Below are positions 1 to 6,492 of a DNA stretch of 6,492 nt, piece by piece. The first letter of the stretch is position 1, and the number at the start of each line of letters is the position of its first letter. The translations under genes and the position numbers were made by a program. Under the pieces are notes generated by a model, which was given only the letters and a program-made list of their open reading frames with translations, made no database searches and was not told the origin of the DNA. The stretch comes from Rhodospirillales bacterium (GTDB lineage: Bacteria > Pseudomonadota > Alphaproteobacteria > Rhodospirillales > JAOUPW01): contig JAOUPW010000119.1 in assembly GCA_029879665.1 (NCBI GenBank), positions 1 to 6,492 of the forward strand. Direction: 5' to 3'.

Positions 1-1193
<1,193 letters not shown>

Positions 1194-1219
1194 TTAATCC
1201 CAGGATAGAGTTAAATCGA

Positions 1220-1534
1220 TTACTTCTTTTTCTTGGCGGGTTTATGGCCTTCGATGATGCCGAGAAGGTCGGATTCCTTCATGATCAGCATGTCTTCGCC
1301 ATCGATTTTGACTTCGGTGCCGGACCATTTGCCGAACAGAACATAATCGCCGGCCTTGACGTCGAGGGGGAGAACCTTGCCGTCCTCGGTCCGGGTACCG
1401 GAACCGGCGGCGACGATCTGGCCTTCCATGGGTTTTTCCTGAGCGGTATCGGGAATGATGATGCCGCCAGCGGTTCTTTCTTCCTGCTCGACGCGCTTCA
1501 CCAGCACGCGGTCATGCAGAGGTTTGAATTTCAT
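1220..1534 (-). CDS. groES: GroES co-chaperonin (10 kDa)
   Basis: GroES forms the seven-membered lid that caps GroEL and closes the folding chamber. The protein is 104 residues, against about 95-97 in most bacteria. It starts with the typical [11 protein letters not shown] (4-14), followed by the mobile loop at about 16-32 with the GroEL-binding GGIII segment (23-27). [14 protein letters not shown] (35-48) and the [22 protein letters not shown] stretch (62-83) are family hallmarks. The core ends at LLGIIEG (90-96). The extra length is a basic tail, HKPAKKKK (97-104), beyond the normal end. The ATG at 1534 has a GGAG ribosome-binding site at 1543-1546, 8 bases away. It is the first gene of the groES-groEL operon, controlled by the promoter and CIRCE element just upstream. 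Confidence 0.99.
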   Translation of the reverse strand: MKFKPLHDRVLVKRVEQEERTAGGIIIPDTAQEKPMEGQIVAAGSGTRTEDGKVLPLDVKAGDYVLFGKWSGTEVKIDGEDMLIMKESDLLGIIEGHKPAKKKK

Positions 1535-1582
1535 TTTACGTTCTCCGTGAACTTATTGGAATTGAATGATAATTCTGATTTG

Positions 1583-1609
1583 TTAGCACTCGCTCTCAGC
1601 GAGTGCCAA
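1583..1609 (-). promoter_or_regulatory. CIRCE operator (HrcA binding site)
   Basis: On the minus strand this reads TTGGCACTC, nine spacer bases, then GAGTGCTAA. The established CIRCE consensus is TTAGCACTC-N9-GAGTGCTAA, so there is one mismatch, in the promoter-proximal arm. CIRCE is the operator of HrcA, which represses groESL and dnaK operons until heat shock. The element begins directly after the -10 box and covers the expected transcription start near 1605, where bound repressor would block initiation. It would also form a hairpin at the 5' end of the roughly 70-base leader of the groES mRNA. Confidence 0.96.
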
Positions 1610-1611
1610 GG

Positions 1612-1639
1612 ATTTAAGCGTGCAGAGGGTTTGTGTCAA
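1612..1639 (-). promoter_or_regulatory. groESL promoter, housekeeping sigma type
   Basis: A perfect TTGACA -35 box lies at 1634-1639 (minus strand), followed by a 16-base spacer and TTAAAT at 1612-1617 (4 of 6 match to TATAAT). The predicted start is near 1605, inside the CIRCE element, which is the usual layout for an HrcA-controlled operon. The -35 box is preceded by C, giving CTTGAC, which also resembles the -35 element of alphaproteobacterial RpoH (heat-shock sigma) promoters. Dual recognition is therefore possible but not shown. The -35 box lies only 18 bases past the stop codon of the upstream ArnT-like gene. Confidence 0.82.
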
Positions 1640-1657
1640 GGGTTTAAGGCGGGGAGC

Positions 1658-3337
1658 CTAACGCTTGGCGTTGTTCCGGTTGGTGATGCTGGGATTTTCC
1701 CGCACCGTGGCCGCTTCCCAGACGACGATGACCTTGCCGCGATAGGGCTGAACGAACAAGGGCTTGGATTCCTTCCGGGATACCTGGGGCTCCACCTCGT
1801 GGTAGGACACGATCAGGCCGTCCGGGTGGTCCCGGAGAAAGGCCGCTTTGTCTCCGTTAACGAGACCGATGGGGATAATCGGACGTTCCAGGCGTCCCAG
1901 GAAATGATACTGCCCGTGATATTTGCTGAAATTGGCAATGGTCCGGCCCTGGCGCTGCCATTGGCCGATGGCTTGCGAAATGGGGCGAAGATCGAAGTTG
2001 TCGGCGAGCAAAGGCCGGGCGGCCAAATGAACCGCGACGATCAGGGCGACAGACAACCCCGTCATCATGGCGACCCTTCCCAGCAGGGCGCGGGGCCGGA
2101 GGGTGGCGGCGGCCAGTCCTGCGGCGGCGATGGCCAGCCCCCAGAAGAGGTCCAGTTGTCCGGCCACGGACGGCAGTTGGACCGGTCCTTTCAGGGACGG
2201 AAGAAAAAAGATGACCATGCCGAGAATGGCCGCGATCAGGCCGGGGATGACTTGGTCGCGCCGACGCAAACGAAATTCGCGGACGCCGCCGAGCAGCACG
2301 AAGGCAAAAACCAGGGACAGGGCCGGAAGTTCGGGCAGGAGATAATGAAGCTGTTTGCCGCTGATCAGGGAAAAAATGGCGAAGGCGGGAAGAAACCAGG
2401 CCAGACAAAAGCGGACGCCGCCGTTTCCGAACGCGTTGCCAAGCCCGCGCAATCCCCGCCACAGGGTCGGCCAGATGAGCCACGGCAGCACCATCGCCGG
2501 CAGGGTGGCGAGATACCACCACCAGGGCCGGCCGTGGGCGAAGGAAGCGACCACCCGTCTCGCCGACTGACCCCAGAATATAGCATCGCGATAGGCATCG
2601 CCGCCCTTCAGTCCGGCGGGAACGGCCCAGGCCAGGGCCAGGGCCAGGCCGCCGGCCAGGGCCAGGGCCAAGCCACCGTACCATCCCGCCAGAGACCCTT
2701 TCCGTTCATCGGCGAGAACCCGTCCCCAATAGGGGGCCAGCAACGCGACCGGCAGGGTGTGCAGCAGGATCGCCGGTCCCTTGGCCACTCCCCCCAGGCC
2801 GATGCCGGCGGCGAGTAGGACAAAGCCGCTGACGGCTTTTCCTTTCCAGGCCCGTACCACGCCGATGAGTGACAGCAGGGTAAAGAAAGTCAGGATCACG
2901 TCGAACATGGTCAACGTGGTGAACAGGGTCCAGAACAGCATTCCCAACAGAATCAGGGGCGCGGCCAGGGCAATATGATCCGCTTCCGGGGCATTGTCTT
3001 GTTTGTGGGATTGCGGCCACAATTGCCGGGCGAGATGAGCGGTCAGAAACAGGCTGCCCAATCCGAACAGAGGCGCCACCAGCCGGGGCCACCAGTCATT
3101 GACTCCAAAGACGGCCCAGCCGGCATTAATCAACCAGAATAAAAGCGGCGGCTTGTGGCTGTAGGTGGCGCCGTTCAGATGGGGAACCCAAAACTCGCCG
3201 TCCCGCCACATTTCCCAGGCCACCGCCAGATAGCGGGTTTCATCGACGGGAAGAATCGGCCGGATCAACAACGCTACGGCCATCAGTCCCAGCCATAGGC
3301 CGGACCATAGGAGGGGAGTCAAAAAACGCGCGTTCAT
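1658..3337 (-). CDS. ArnT-like polyprenyl-phosphate sugar transferase (GT83/PMT family membrane protein)
   Basis: This is a 559-residue integral membrane glycosyltransferase of the GT-C fold. Family members take a sugar from an undecaprenyl-phosphate carrier and transfer it, on the periplasmic face, to lipid A or another envelope acceptor. The first periplasmic loop has the catalytic-type acidic motif PVDETRYLAVAWEMW (30-44), then HLNGATYSHKPPLLFW (53-68) with the conserved Lys-Pro-Pro. MFDVILTFF (144-152) has the second conserved Asp, then GVAKGPAILLHTLP (183-196), and GKQLHYLLPELPALSL (327-342). About 12-13 hydrophobic segments cover 8-440, and a soluble C-terminal part follows (441-559). 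The ATG at 3337 was chosen because the ArnT-like N-terminus begins there; the open frame extends 46 codons upstream, but that part overlaps the preceding gene and reads as non-coding. The ribosome-binding site is weak (GGGA about 9 bases upstream). It lies 34 bases after the VTT gene and is probably in the same operon. The sugar and acceptor cannot be told from sequence; aminoarabinose is not implied, since no other arn gene is in view. Confidence 0.9.
   Translation of the reverse strand: MNARFLTPLLWSGLWLGLMAVALLIRPILPVDETRYLAVAWEMWRDGEFWVPHLNGATYSHKPPLLFWLINAGWAVFGVNDWWPRLVAPLFGLGSLFLTAHLARQLWPQSHKQDNAPEADHIALAAPLILLGMLFWTLFTTLTMFDVILTFFTLLSLIGVVRAWKGKAVSGFVLLAAGIGLGGVAKGPAILLHTLPVALLAPYWGRVLADERKGSLAGWYGGLALALAGGLALALAWAVPAGLKGGDAYRDAIFWGQSARRVVASFAHGRPWWWYLATLPAMVLPWLIWPTLWRGLRGLGNAFGNGGVRFCLAWFLPAFAIFSLISGKQLHYLLPELPALSLVFAFVLLGGVREFRLRRRDQVIPGLIAAILGMVIFFLPSLKGPVQLPSVAGQLDLFWGLAIAAAGLAAATLRPRALLGRVAMMTGLSVALIVAVHLAARPLLADNFDLRPISQAIGQWQRQGRTIANFSKYHGQYHFLGRLERPIIPIGLVNGDKAAFLRDHPDGLIVSYHEVEPQVSRKESKPLFVQPYRGKVIVVWEAATVRENPSITNRNNAKR
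2630..2671 (-). repeat. In-frame 6-bp tandem repeat inside the ArnT-like gene
   Basis: Seven consecutive 6-base units on the plus strand: three GGCCAG (2630-2647), one GCCGCC (2648-2653), two GGCCAG (2654-2665) and one GGCCAA (2666-2671). Read on the coding strand this gives alternating Leu-Ala codons, the LALALAGGLALALAW stretch at about residues 223-237, in a predicted membrane helix. Because each unit is two codons, gain or loss of a unit would keep the frame. It may simply be codon bias (CTG GCC) in a Leu/Ala-rich helix. Confidence 0.75.
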
Positions 3338-3371
3338 TCGGATGTCCCAGGGTTGTGGTCCGTTCCGGCGC

Positions 3372-4064
3372 TCAGGCCGACGGCGAGCCCAGCTGGCGTT
3401 CGACCTTGTCATCGAAGGTCTTGTTGTGCCGGTACTTGCGATAAAGATAAACCCCCAGCATTCCGGACAATACAAATAATAGGATGCTCAGGGAAATGCG
3501 TAATCCGGGTTCGAGGGCAATGCCGCTGCCGACCAGCGCAAAAACCAGAGTTTGCGGGATGTAGCCAATGGCTGAACCGCTGATGAAAAGCAAGGGGCGG
3601 ACCCCCGTGACCCCCGCGACCAGATTGGTCACAAGGTTGCTGCCCACCGGCAGCAACCGGATCAACAGGGTCATGGTGAACGGGTTGTCGCTGAGAAAAT
3701 CGTCGAACTTTTTGATCCTGCCGGAAAAGCGGGCGTTGACGAAATCCCGCCCGATCAATCGGGCATAGGAAAAAGCCAGCACACAGCCGAGGGTAGCGCC
3801 GCCGAGGGCCAGGGTCGTGCCCCAGGCGACGCCGAAGGCATATCCGCCGAGAAATCCGACCAGCTGGCGGGGAAACCCGATGGCGGTAAAAAGTCCGCCG
3901 GCGGCGAGGAAAAGAATTTCACCGGCCAGTCCTTGGCCGCGGATATCGGAATCGATCCAGGCCTTGTCGAGGGTCGTATCCAGGCCTGTGAACTTGATGA
4001 AAAAGCCCGCTACGACAAGAGAGGCGATCAGAATCAAGCCCCGGAAGAGGAATCTAAAACTCAT
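3372..4064 (-). CDS. VTT/TVP38 (TMEM64, DedA-superfamily) inner-membrane protein
   Basis: This 230-residue membrane protein carries a VTT (SNARE-associated, PF09335-type) domain. Visible are an N-terminal membrane segment (8-24), FPRQLVGFLGGYAFGVAWG (64-82) with the family's aromatic-Gly-x3-Gly pattern, the long helix GGATLGCVLAFSYARLIGRD (88-107), and the re-entrant RLLPVGSNLVTNLVAGVTGV stretch (136-155) with its conserved Arg-x2-Pro. A final membrane helix (188-208) is followed by a basic cytoplasmic tail. Members of the wider DedA superfamily have been linked to undecaprenyl-phosphate flipping (UptA) and membrane homeostasis; TVP38 members are less well defined. The start ATG overlaps the stop codon of the upstream glycosyltransferase (TAATG), which implies translational coupling. 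Its place between a cytosolic lipid-sugar synthase and a periplasmic ArnT-like enzyme suggests a role in moving or recycling the lipid carrier; that role is inferred from context only. Confidence 0.9.
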   Translation of the reverse strand: MSFRFLFRGLILIASLVVAGFFIKFTGLDTTLDKAWIDSDIRGQGLAGEILFLAAGGLFTAIGFPRQLVGFLGGYAFGVAWGTTLALGGATLGCVLAFSYARLIGRDFVNARFSGRIKKFDDFLSDNPFTMTLLIRLLPVGSNLVTNLVAGVTGVRPLLFISGSAIGYIPQTLVFALVGSGIALEPGLRISLSILLFVLSGMLGVYLYRKYRHNKTFDDKVERQLGSPSA

Positions 4065-4852
4065 TATTGTCCCGGGTCTTTCTCATCTTGTTCAATCTGG
4101 GCGTTGCTGGCGCGCCGGAGAAGCCACATGACCCCGATCAGATCGAAAATTCCCACCCATAGCCGGTCCCACAGACCGTATTTCGACTGGCCCCGTTGCC
4201 GCGGACGGTGGTTGACGGGAACCGATATCACCATACCGCCCTGGCGGATCATCAACGCCGGTAGAAACCGGTGCATATGGTCGAACCGGGGCATATCGAG
4301 AAAGGCGGCGCGGGAAAAAATCTTGAGGCCACAGCCGGTATCGGGCGTATCGTCGCCAAGCAACCGGGCGCGTACCCGGTTGGCAATGCGCGAAGAAAGC
4401 CGTTTCAGCAATGTGTCCTTGCGGTTGGCCCTAAGTCCGGCGACAAGAATGAAATCCCGGTTTCCGGATTGATTAAAAATTTGCAGAAGTTTCGGAATAT
4501 CCGCGGGATCGTTTTGCCCGTCGCCGTCAAGCGTGGCGATGACAGGCGCGCCGGCGGCCCGGACGCCGGTGGCGATGGCGGTGCTTTGGCCCGTACGGTC
4601 GCGGTGGCGAATCGCTTTCAGGGACGGAGAAAGCGCTTCCATGGCTTTCAACCGGTCCGGGGTTGCATCCGTGCTTCCGTCATCGACGTAGATGATTTCA
4701 TAGGATGACCCCTCATCCAGGGCCGCCTTGATCTCGCGGATCAGGGGCTCGATGTTGTCCTGCTCATTATACACCGGCACGACGATGGCTAGATCCGGGG
4801 CGATATCCGGCGCCGGCGAAGTGGCCTGAGAAGGGAGGGCGGGGGCAATCAT
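4064..4852 (-). CDS. Family 2 glycosyltransferase, polyprenyl-phosphate sugar synthase (DPM1-like)
   Basis: A 262-residue GT-A glycosyltransferase, predicted to act at the cytoplasmic face of the inner membrane by moving a sugar from a nucleotide donor to a polyprenyl phosphate. Motifs in order are LAIVVPVYNEQDNI (21-34), the nucleotide-binding YVDDGSTDAT (55-64), the metal-binding DGDGQNDP (109-116, a DxD), the acceptor-side TGCGLKIFSR (172-181), HRFLPAL (194-200), and NHRPRQRGQSKYGL (214-227). A single hydrophobic stretch at about 229-246 may be a membrane anchor; the two C-terminal helices of ArnC-type enzymes are absent, so this is closer to the DPM1 size class. The first 20 residues are a Pro/Ala-rich lead before the catalytic fold. 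No clear ribosome-binding site precedes the ATG at 4852, and an in-frame stop lies just upstream, so the start is constrained; a leaderless mRNA is possible. It heads the operon with the VTT and ArnT-like genes. The sugar is unknown. Confidence 0.92.
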   Translation of the reverse strand: MIAPALPSQATSPAPDIAPDLAIVVPVYNEQDNIEPLIREIKAALDEGSSYEIIYVDDGSTDATPDRLKAMEALSPSLKAIRHRDRTGQSTAIATGVRAAGAPVIATLDGDGQNDPADIPKLLQIFNQSGNRDFILVAGLRANRKDTLLKRLSSRIANRVRARLLGDDTPDTGCGLKIFSRAAFLDMPRFDHMHRFLPALMIRQGGMVISVPVNHRPRQRGQSKYGLWDRLWVGIFDLIGVMWLLRRASNAQIEQDEKDPGQ

Positions 4853-4858
4853 GATCCG

Positions 4859-4887
4859 GTTATGGCACAGGGCTTAAGACTCGGCAA
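4859..4887 (-). promoter_or_regulatory. Candidate promoter of the glycosyltransferase operon, possibly leaderless
   Basis: On the minus strand TTGCCG (4882-4887) and CATAAC (4859-4864) are separated by exactly 17 bases; each matches 4 of 6 consensus positions. The -10 box ends 6 bases before the ATG at 4852, so initiation at the usual distance would fall on the start codon itself. This agrees with the lack of a clear ribosome-binding site, but both hexamers are weak and the match could be chance. Confidence 0.35.
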
Positions 4888-5002
4888 ATCCCTTTGCGGA
4901 GACCGCGGGTATACCACGGCGTGTAAATGATTTTTTCATGTTAGCCGGGCATTGTGGCTGGAGCGGTTCTGGACTGATAGGAACCATTTGATGGGAATGG
5001 AT

Positions 5003-5042
5003 CGGATTCTCGGATTCGTTGCGCCGTTTGCCCGTTGCGCCG
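5003..5042. repeat. Cluster of short direct repeats in the divergent intergenic region
   Basis: Two copies of CGGATTC (5003-5009 and 5011-5017, 8-base period) run straight into two copies of CGTTGCGCCG (5017-5026 and 5033-5042, 16-base period). The repeats lie between the divergent glycosyltransferase and CLC genes, about 40 bases upstream of a TATAAT hexamer. Iterated sites of this kind can bind a transcription factor, but no known operator was recognised. Confidence 0.5.
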
Positions 5043-5078
5043 GCATCATATTTCGGAGCATGCCCAGTCTCGGGGCAA

Positions 5079-5084
5079 TATAAT
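5079..5084 (+). promoter_or_regulatory. Candidate -10 box for the CLC gene
   Basis: A perfect TATAAT hexamer lies 49 bases upstream of the CLC start in an otherwise GC-rich stretch. No recognisable -35 box is found 16-18 bases upstream and there is no extended -10 TG, so an activator might be needed if this is a real promoter. Predicted transcription start is near 5091. Confidence 0.4.
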
Positions 5085-5133
5085 CCCGGTCAAATTATTC
5101 CCATTGGTCCTGACCCACCCTGAGAACGAGGCC

Positions 5134-6492
5134 ATGAGTATGCCCATTTTCACGCCCAGCAGATTTCTCATGTACGCTCGACGGGTGGTCCGCAACGATC
5201 AGTTGATCCTGTCGGTGCTTGCGCTTTTCATCGGGGTCGCTGGTGGTGGGGCGGTGATCGTGTTCCGCGAAGGAATCACCCTGATCCAGACGGCTTTCTA
5301 CGGTTCCGGGACCGAAAGCCTGTTTAAACACGCCCAGGAACTGCCCTGGTGGCAGCTTCTTCTCGCCCCCGCCGCGGGCGGGCTGGTGGTCGGGGGGCTG
5401 GTTCACTTTTTCATGCCCGGACGCCGGCCCCAAGGGGTCGCAGACGTGATCGAGGCAAGCGCGCTTAAAGGCGGTCGCATGTCGCTACGCTCAGGAATCA
5501 AGGCGGCGGTGGTCAGCGCCGCTTCAATCGGCGCCGGCGCTTCCGTCGGACGCGAAGGCCCGGCTGTTCACCTTGGTGCTTCCATTGCCGGCTGGACTGC
5601 GAAAAGGCTGCACCTGACCCGGTCCCTTTCCAGGGTCCTGCTTGGTTGCGGCGTCGCCGCGGCGGTTTCGGGATCGTTCAACGCGCCCATTGCCGGCGCG
5701 CTGTTCGCCAACGAGGTGGTGATCGGCCATTATGCCCTGAGCGCCTTTGCTCCGGTGGTGATCGCCAGCGTCACCGGAACGGCGATCTCCAGAATCTGGT
5801 TTGGCGATTTTCCCGCCTTCATCATTCCCGAACACACCATCGCGTCGTTTCTGGAACTCCCCATTTTTGCAGGTCTCGGCATTGTGTGCGCGGTTGTGAG
5901 CATTGTCCTGATGAAGGGAATCGTTCTGTCCGAGACCCTGGCGAAAAAGACCCGGCTTCCCATCGGGCTCAGACCGGCCGTCGCCGGTTTGATCGTCGGC
6001 GCCATCGCGACGATTTTTCCGCAAGTGCTGGGAATTGGATACGGCGCTACCGAAGCGGCGCTGGAACTCTCCTTCCCCCTGATGCTGTTTATCGCAATGG
6101 TCGCGGCGAAACTGATCGCCACCGCCGTTAGCCTGGGGTTCGGCTTCGGCGGCGGGATTTTTTCGCCCTCGCTGGTGATCGGCGCCATGCTCGGCAGCGC
6201 CTACGGCCTAATCGTGACCCAAGCCATGCCCGGGATTTCCTCGGGCGCCGATGCCTATTCCATTGTCGGCATGGGGGCGGTGGCGGCGGCGGTACTGGGG
6301 GCGCCCATTTCCACCACCCTGATCATCTTCGAAATGACCGGCGATTACGCCTTGACCCTGGGGGTCATGATCGCCGTGGTGGTGGCGACCGTGATCACGC
6401 AGCAATCCCTCGGCCATTCCTTTTTCACCTTGCAACTGGAACGACGCGGCCTTGATCTCAAGGGCGGCTACGCGGCGACGTTGTTGCGCATG
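5134..6492 (+). CDS. CLC-family chloride channel/transporter, 3' end cut by the window
   Basis: This is a polytopic inner-membrane anion channel or anion/proton exchanger. The 453 codons present are uninterrupted and cover the whole CLC membrane domain. GREGPAVHLG (139-148) contains the external gating glutamate (Glu141, equivalent to E. coli Glu148). SGSFNAPIAGALFANEVV (179-196) follows, and GFGFGGGIFSPSLVIG (335-350) is the third selectivity motif. Three E. coli antiporter positions differ: the GSGIP motif reads PQGVA (99-103), internal Glu203 aligns with Val195, and Tyr445 aligns with Phe431. The last residues, ERRGLDLKGGYAATLL (436-451), resemble the linker that leads into C-terminal CBS domains in many bacterial CLC proteins, so such domains may follow outside the window. 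The start is uncertain: the only Shine-Dalgarno-like GAGG (5128-5131) is 2 bases from the ATG at 5134 but 8 bases from a second in-frame ATG at 5140, which may be the true start (two residues shorter). It is divergent from the glycosyltransferase operon. Confidence 0.96.
   Translation, partial: MSMPIFTPSRFLMYARRVVRNDQLILSVLALFIGVAGGGAVIVFREGITLIQTAFYGSGTESLFKHAQELPWWQLLLAPAAGGLVVGGLVHFFMPGRRPQGVADVIEASALKGGRMSLRSGIKAAVVSAASIGAGASVGREGPAVHLGASIAGWTAKRLHLTRSLSRVLLGCGVAAAVSGSFNAPIAGALFANEVVIGHYALSAFAPVVIASVTGTAISRIWFGDFPAFIIPEHTIASFLELPIFAGLGIVCAVVSIVLMKGIVLSETLAKKTRLPIGLRPAVAGLIVGAIATIFPQVLGIGYGATEAALELSFPLMLFIAMVAAKLIATAVSLGFGFGGGIFSPSLVIGAMLGSAYGLIVTQAMPGISSGADAYSIVGMGAVAAAVLGAPISTTLIIFEMTGDYALTLGVMIAVVVATVITQQSLGHSFFTLQLERRGLDLKGGYAATLLRM

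Noticed and set aside
1857..2684. Other minus-strand frames overlapping the ArnT-like gene (1857-2684, 2706-3092, 2608-2823)
   Set aside because: They are Arg/Pro-rich alternative frames inside a gene whose own frame has clear family motifs throughout. No frameshift is needed to explain the ArnT-like protein.
1244..2818. 524-codon plus-strand open frame
   Set aside because: It runs antisense through groES, the CIRCE operator, the groESL promoter and half of the ArnT-like gene. Its product is low-complexity Gly/Gln/Arg-rich sequence, as expected from a GC-rich shadow frame.
3338..3475. 46-codon N-terminal extension of the ArnT-like frame
   Set aside because: It overlaps the end of the VTT gene, is Arg/Trp/Cys-rich and not membrane-like, and the family N-terminus fits the ATG at 3337.
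4908..4915. Perfect palindrome GGTATACC
   Set aside because: Eight bases of symmetry are expected by chance, and the flanks do not continue it. As a -10 box (TATACC) it has no partner -35.
4965..4985. Inverted repeat GGTTC-N11-GAACC
   Set aside because: Five-base arms with an 11-base loop are too weak for a terminator or a confident operator, and nothing extends the symmetry.
5095..6435. Minus-strand frames opposite the CLC gene (5095-5433, 5524-6024, 5730-6188, 6208-6435) and the plus-strand frame 5646-6131
   Set aside because: All are shadows of the uninterrupted 453-codon CLC frame that starts at 5134.

Overview
The window looks like chromosomal DNA of a GC-rich alphaproteobacterium, most likely near the Rhodospirillales. 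This rests on the style of the GroES/GroEL proteins, a CIRCE operator in front of groES, and the mix of envelope genes. It is an inference from sequence feel, not a database result. No mobile element, CRISPR array, tRNA or rRNA was seen. Five genes were found, two of them cut by the window edges.

Positions 1-1640 hold the groESL chaperonin operon on the minus strand. It starts with a promoter (1612-1639) and continues with a CIRCE operator for the heat-shock repressor HrcA (1583-1609), groES (1220-1534), and groEL (from 1181, running off the left edge after residue 393).

Positions 1658-4852, also minus strand and directly upstream of groESL, hold a compact three-gene set. In transcription order these are a family 2 glycosyltransferase of the dolichol/undecaprenyl-phosphate sugar synthase type, a VTT/TVP38 (DedA-superfamily) membrane protein translationally coupled to it by a TAATG overlap, and an ArnT-like integral membrane glycosyltransferase (GT83/PMT type). 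The order fits a pathway in which a sugar is loaded onto a polyprenyl phosphate in the cytoplasm, the carrier crosses or is recycled across the inner membrane, and the sugar is moved to a periplasmic acceptor such as lipid A. No terminator is visible between the ArnT-like gene and the groES promoter, which lie only 18 bases apart, so readthrough into groESL is possible.

Positions 4853-5133 form the intergenic region between divergent genes. It holds a candidate leaderless promoter for the glycosyltransferase, a cluster of short direct repeats (5003-5042), and a perfect TATAAT hexamer (5079-5084) ahead of the rightward gene.

Positions 5134-6492, plus strand, encode a CLC-family chloride channel/transporter that is open at the right edge. 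Its external gating glutamate is present. The internal proton glutamate, the ion-coordinating serine and the ion-coordinating tyrosine of the E. coli antiporter are all replaced.

Most of the window is ordinary, well-known biology. The points most worth a second look are the glycosyltransferase-VTT-ArnT cassette and the altered CLC residues.
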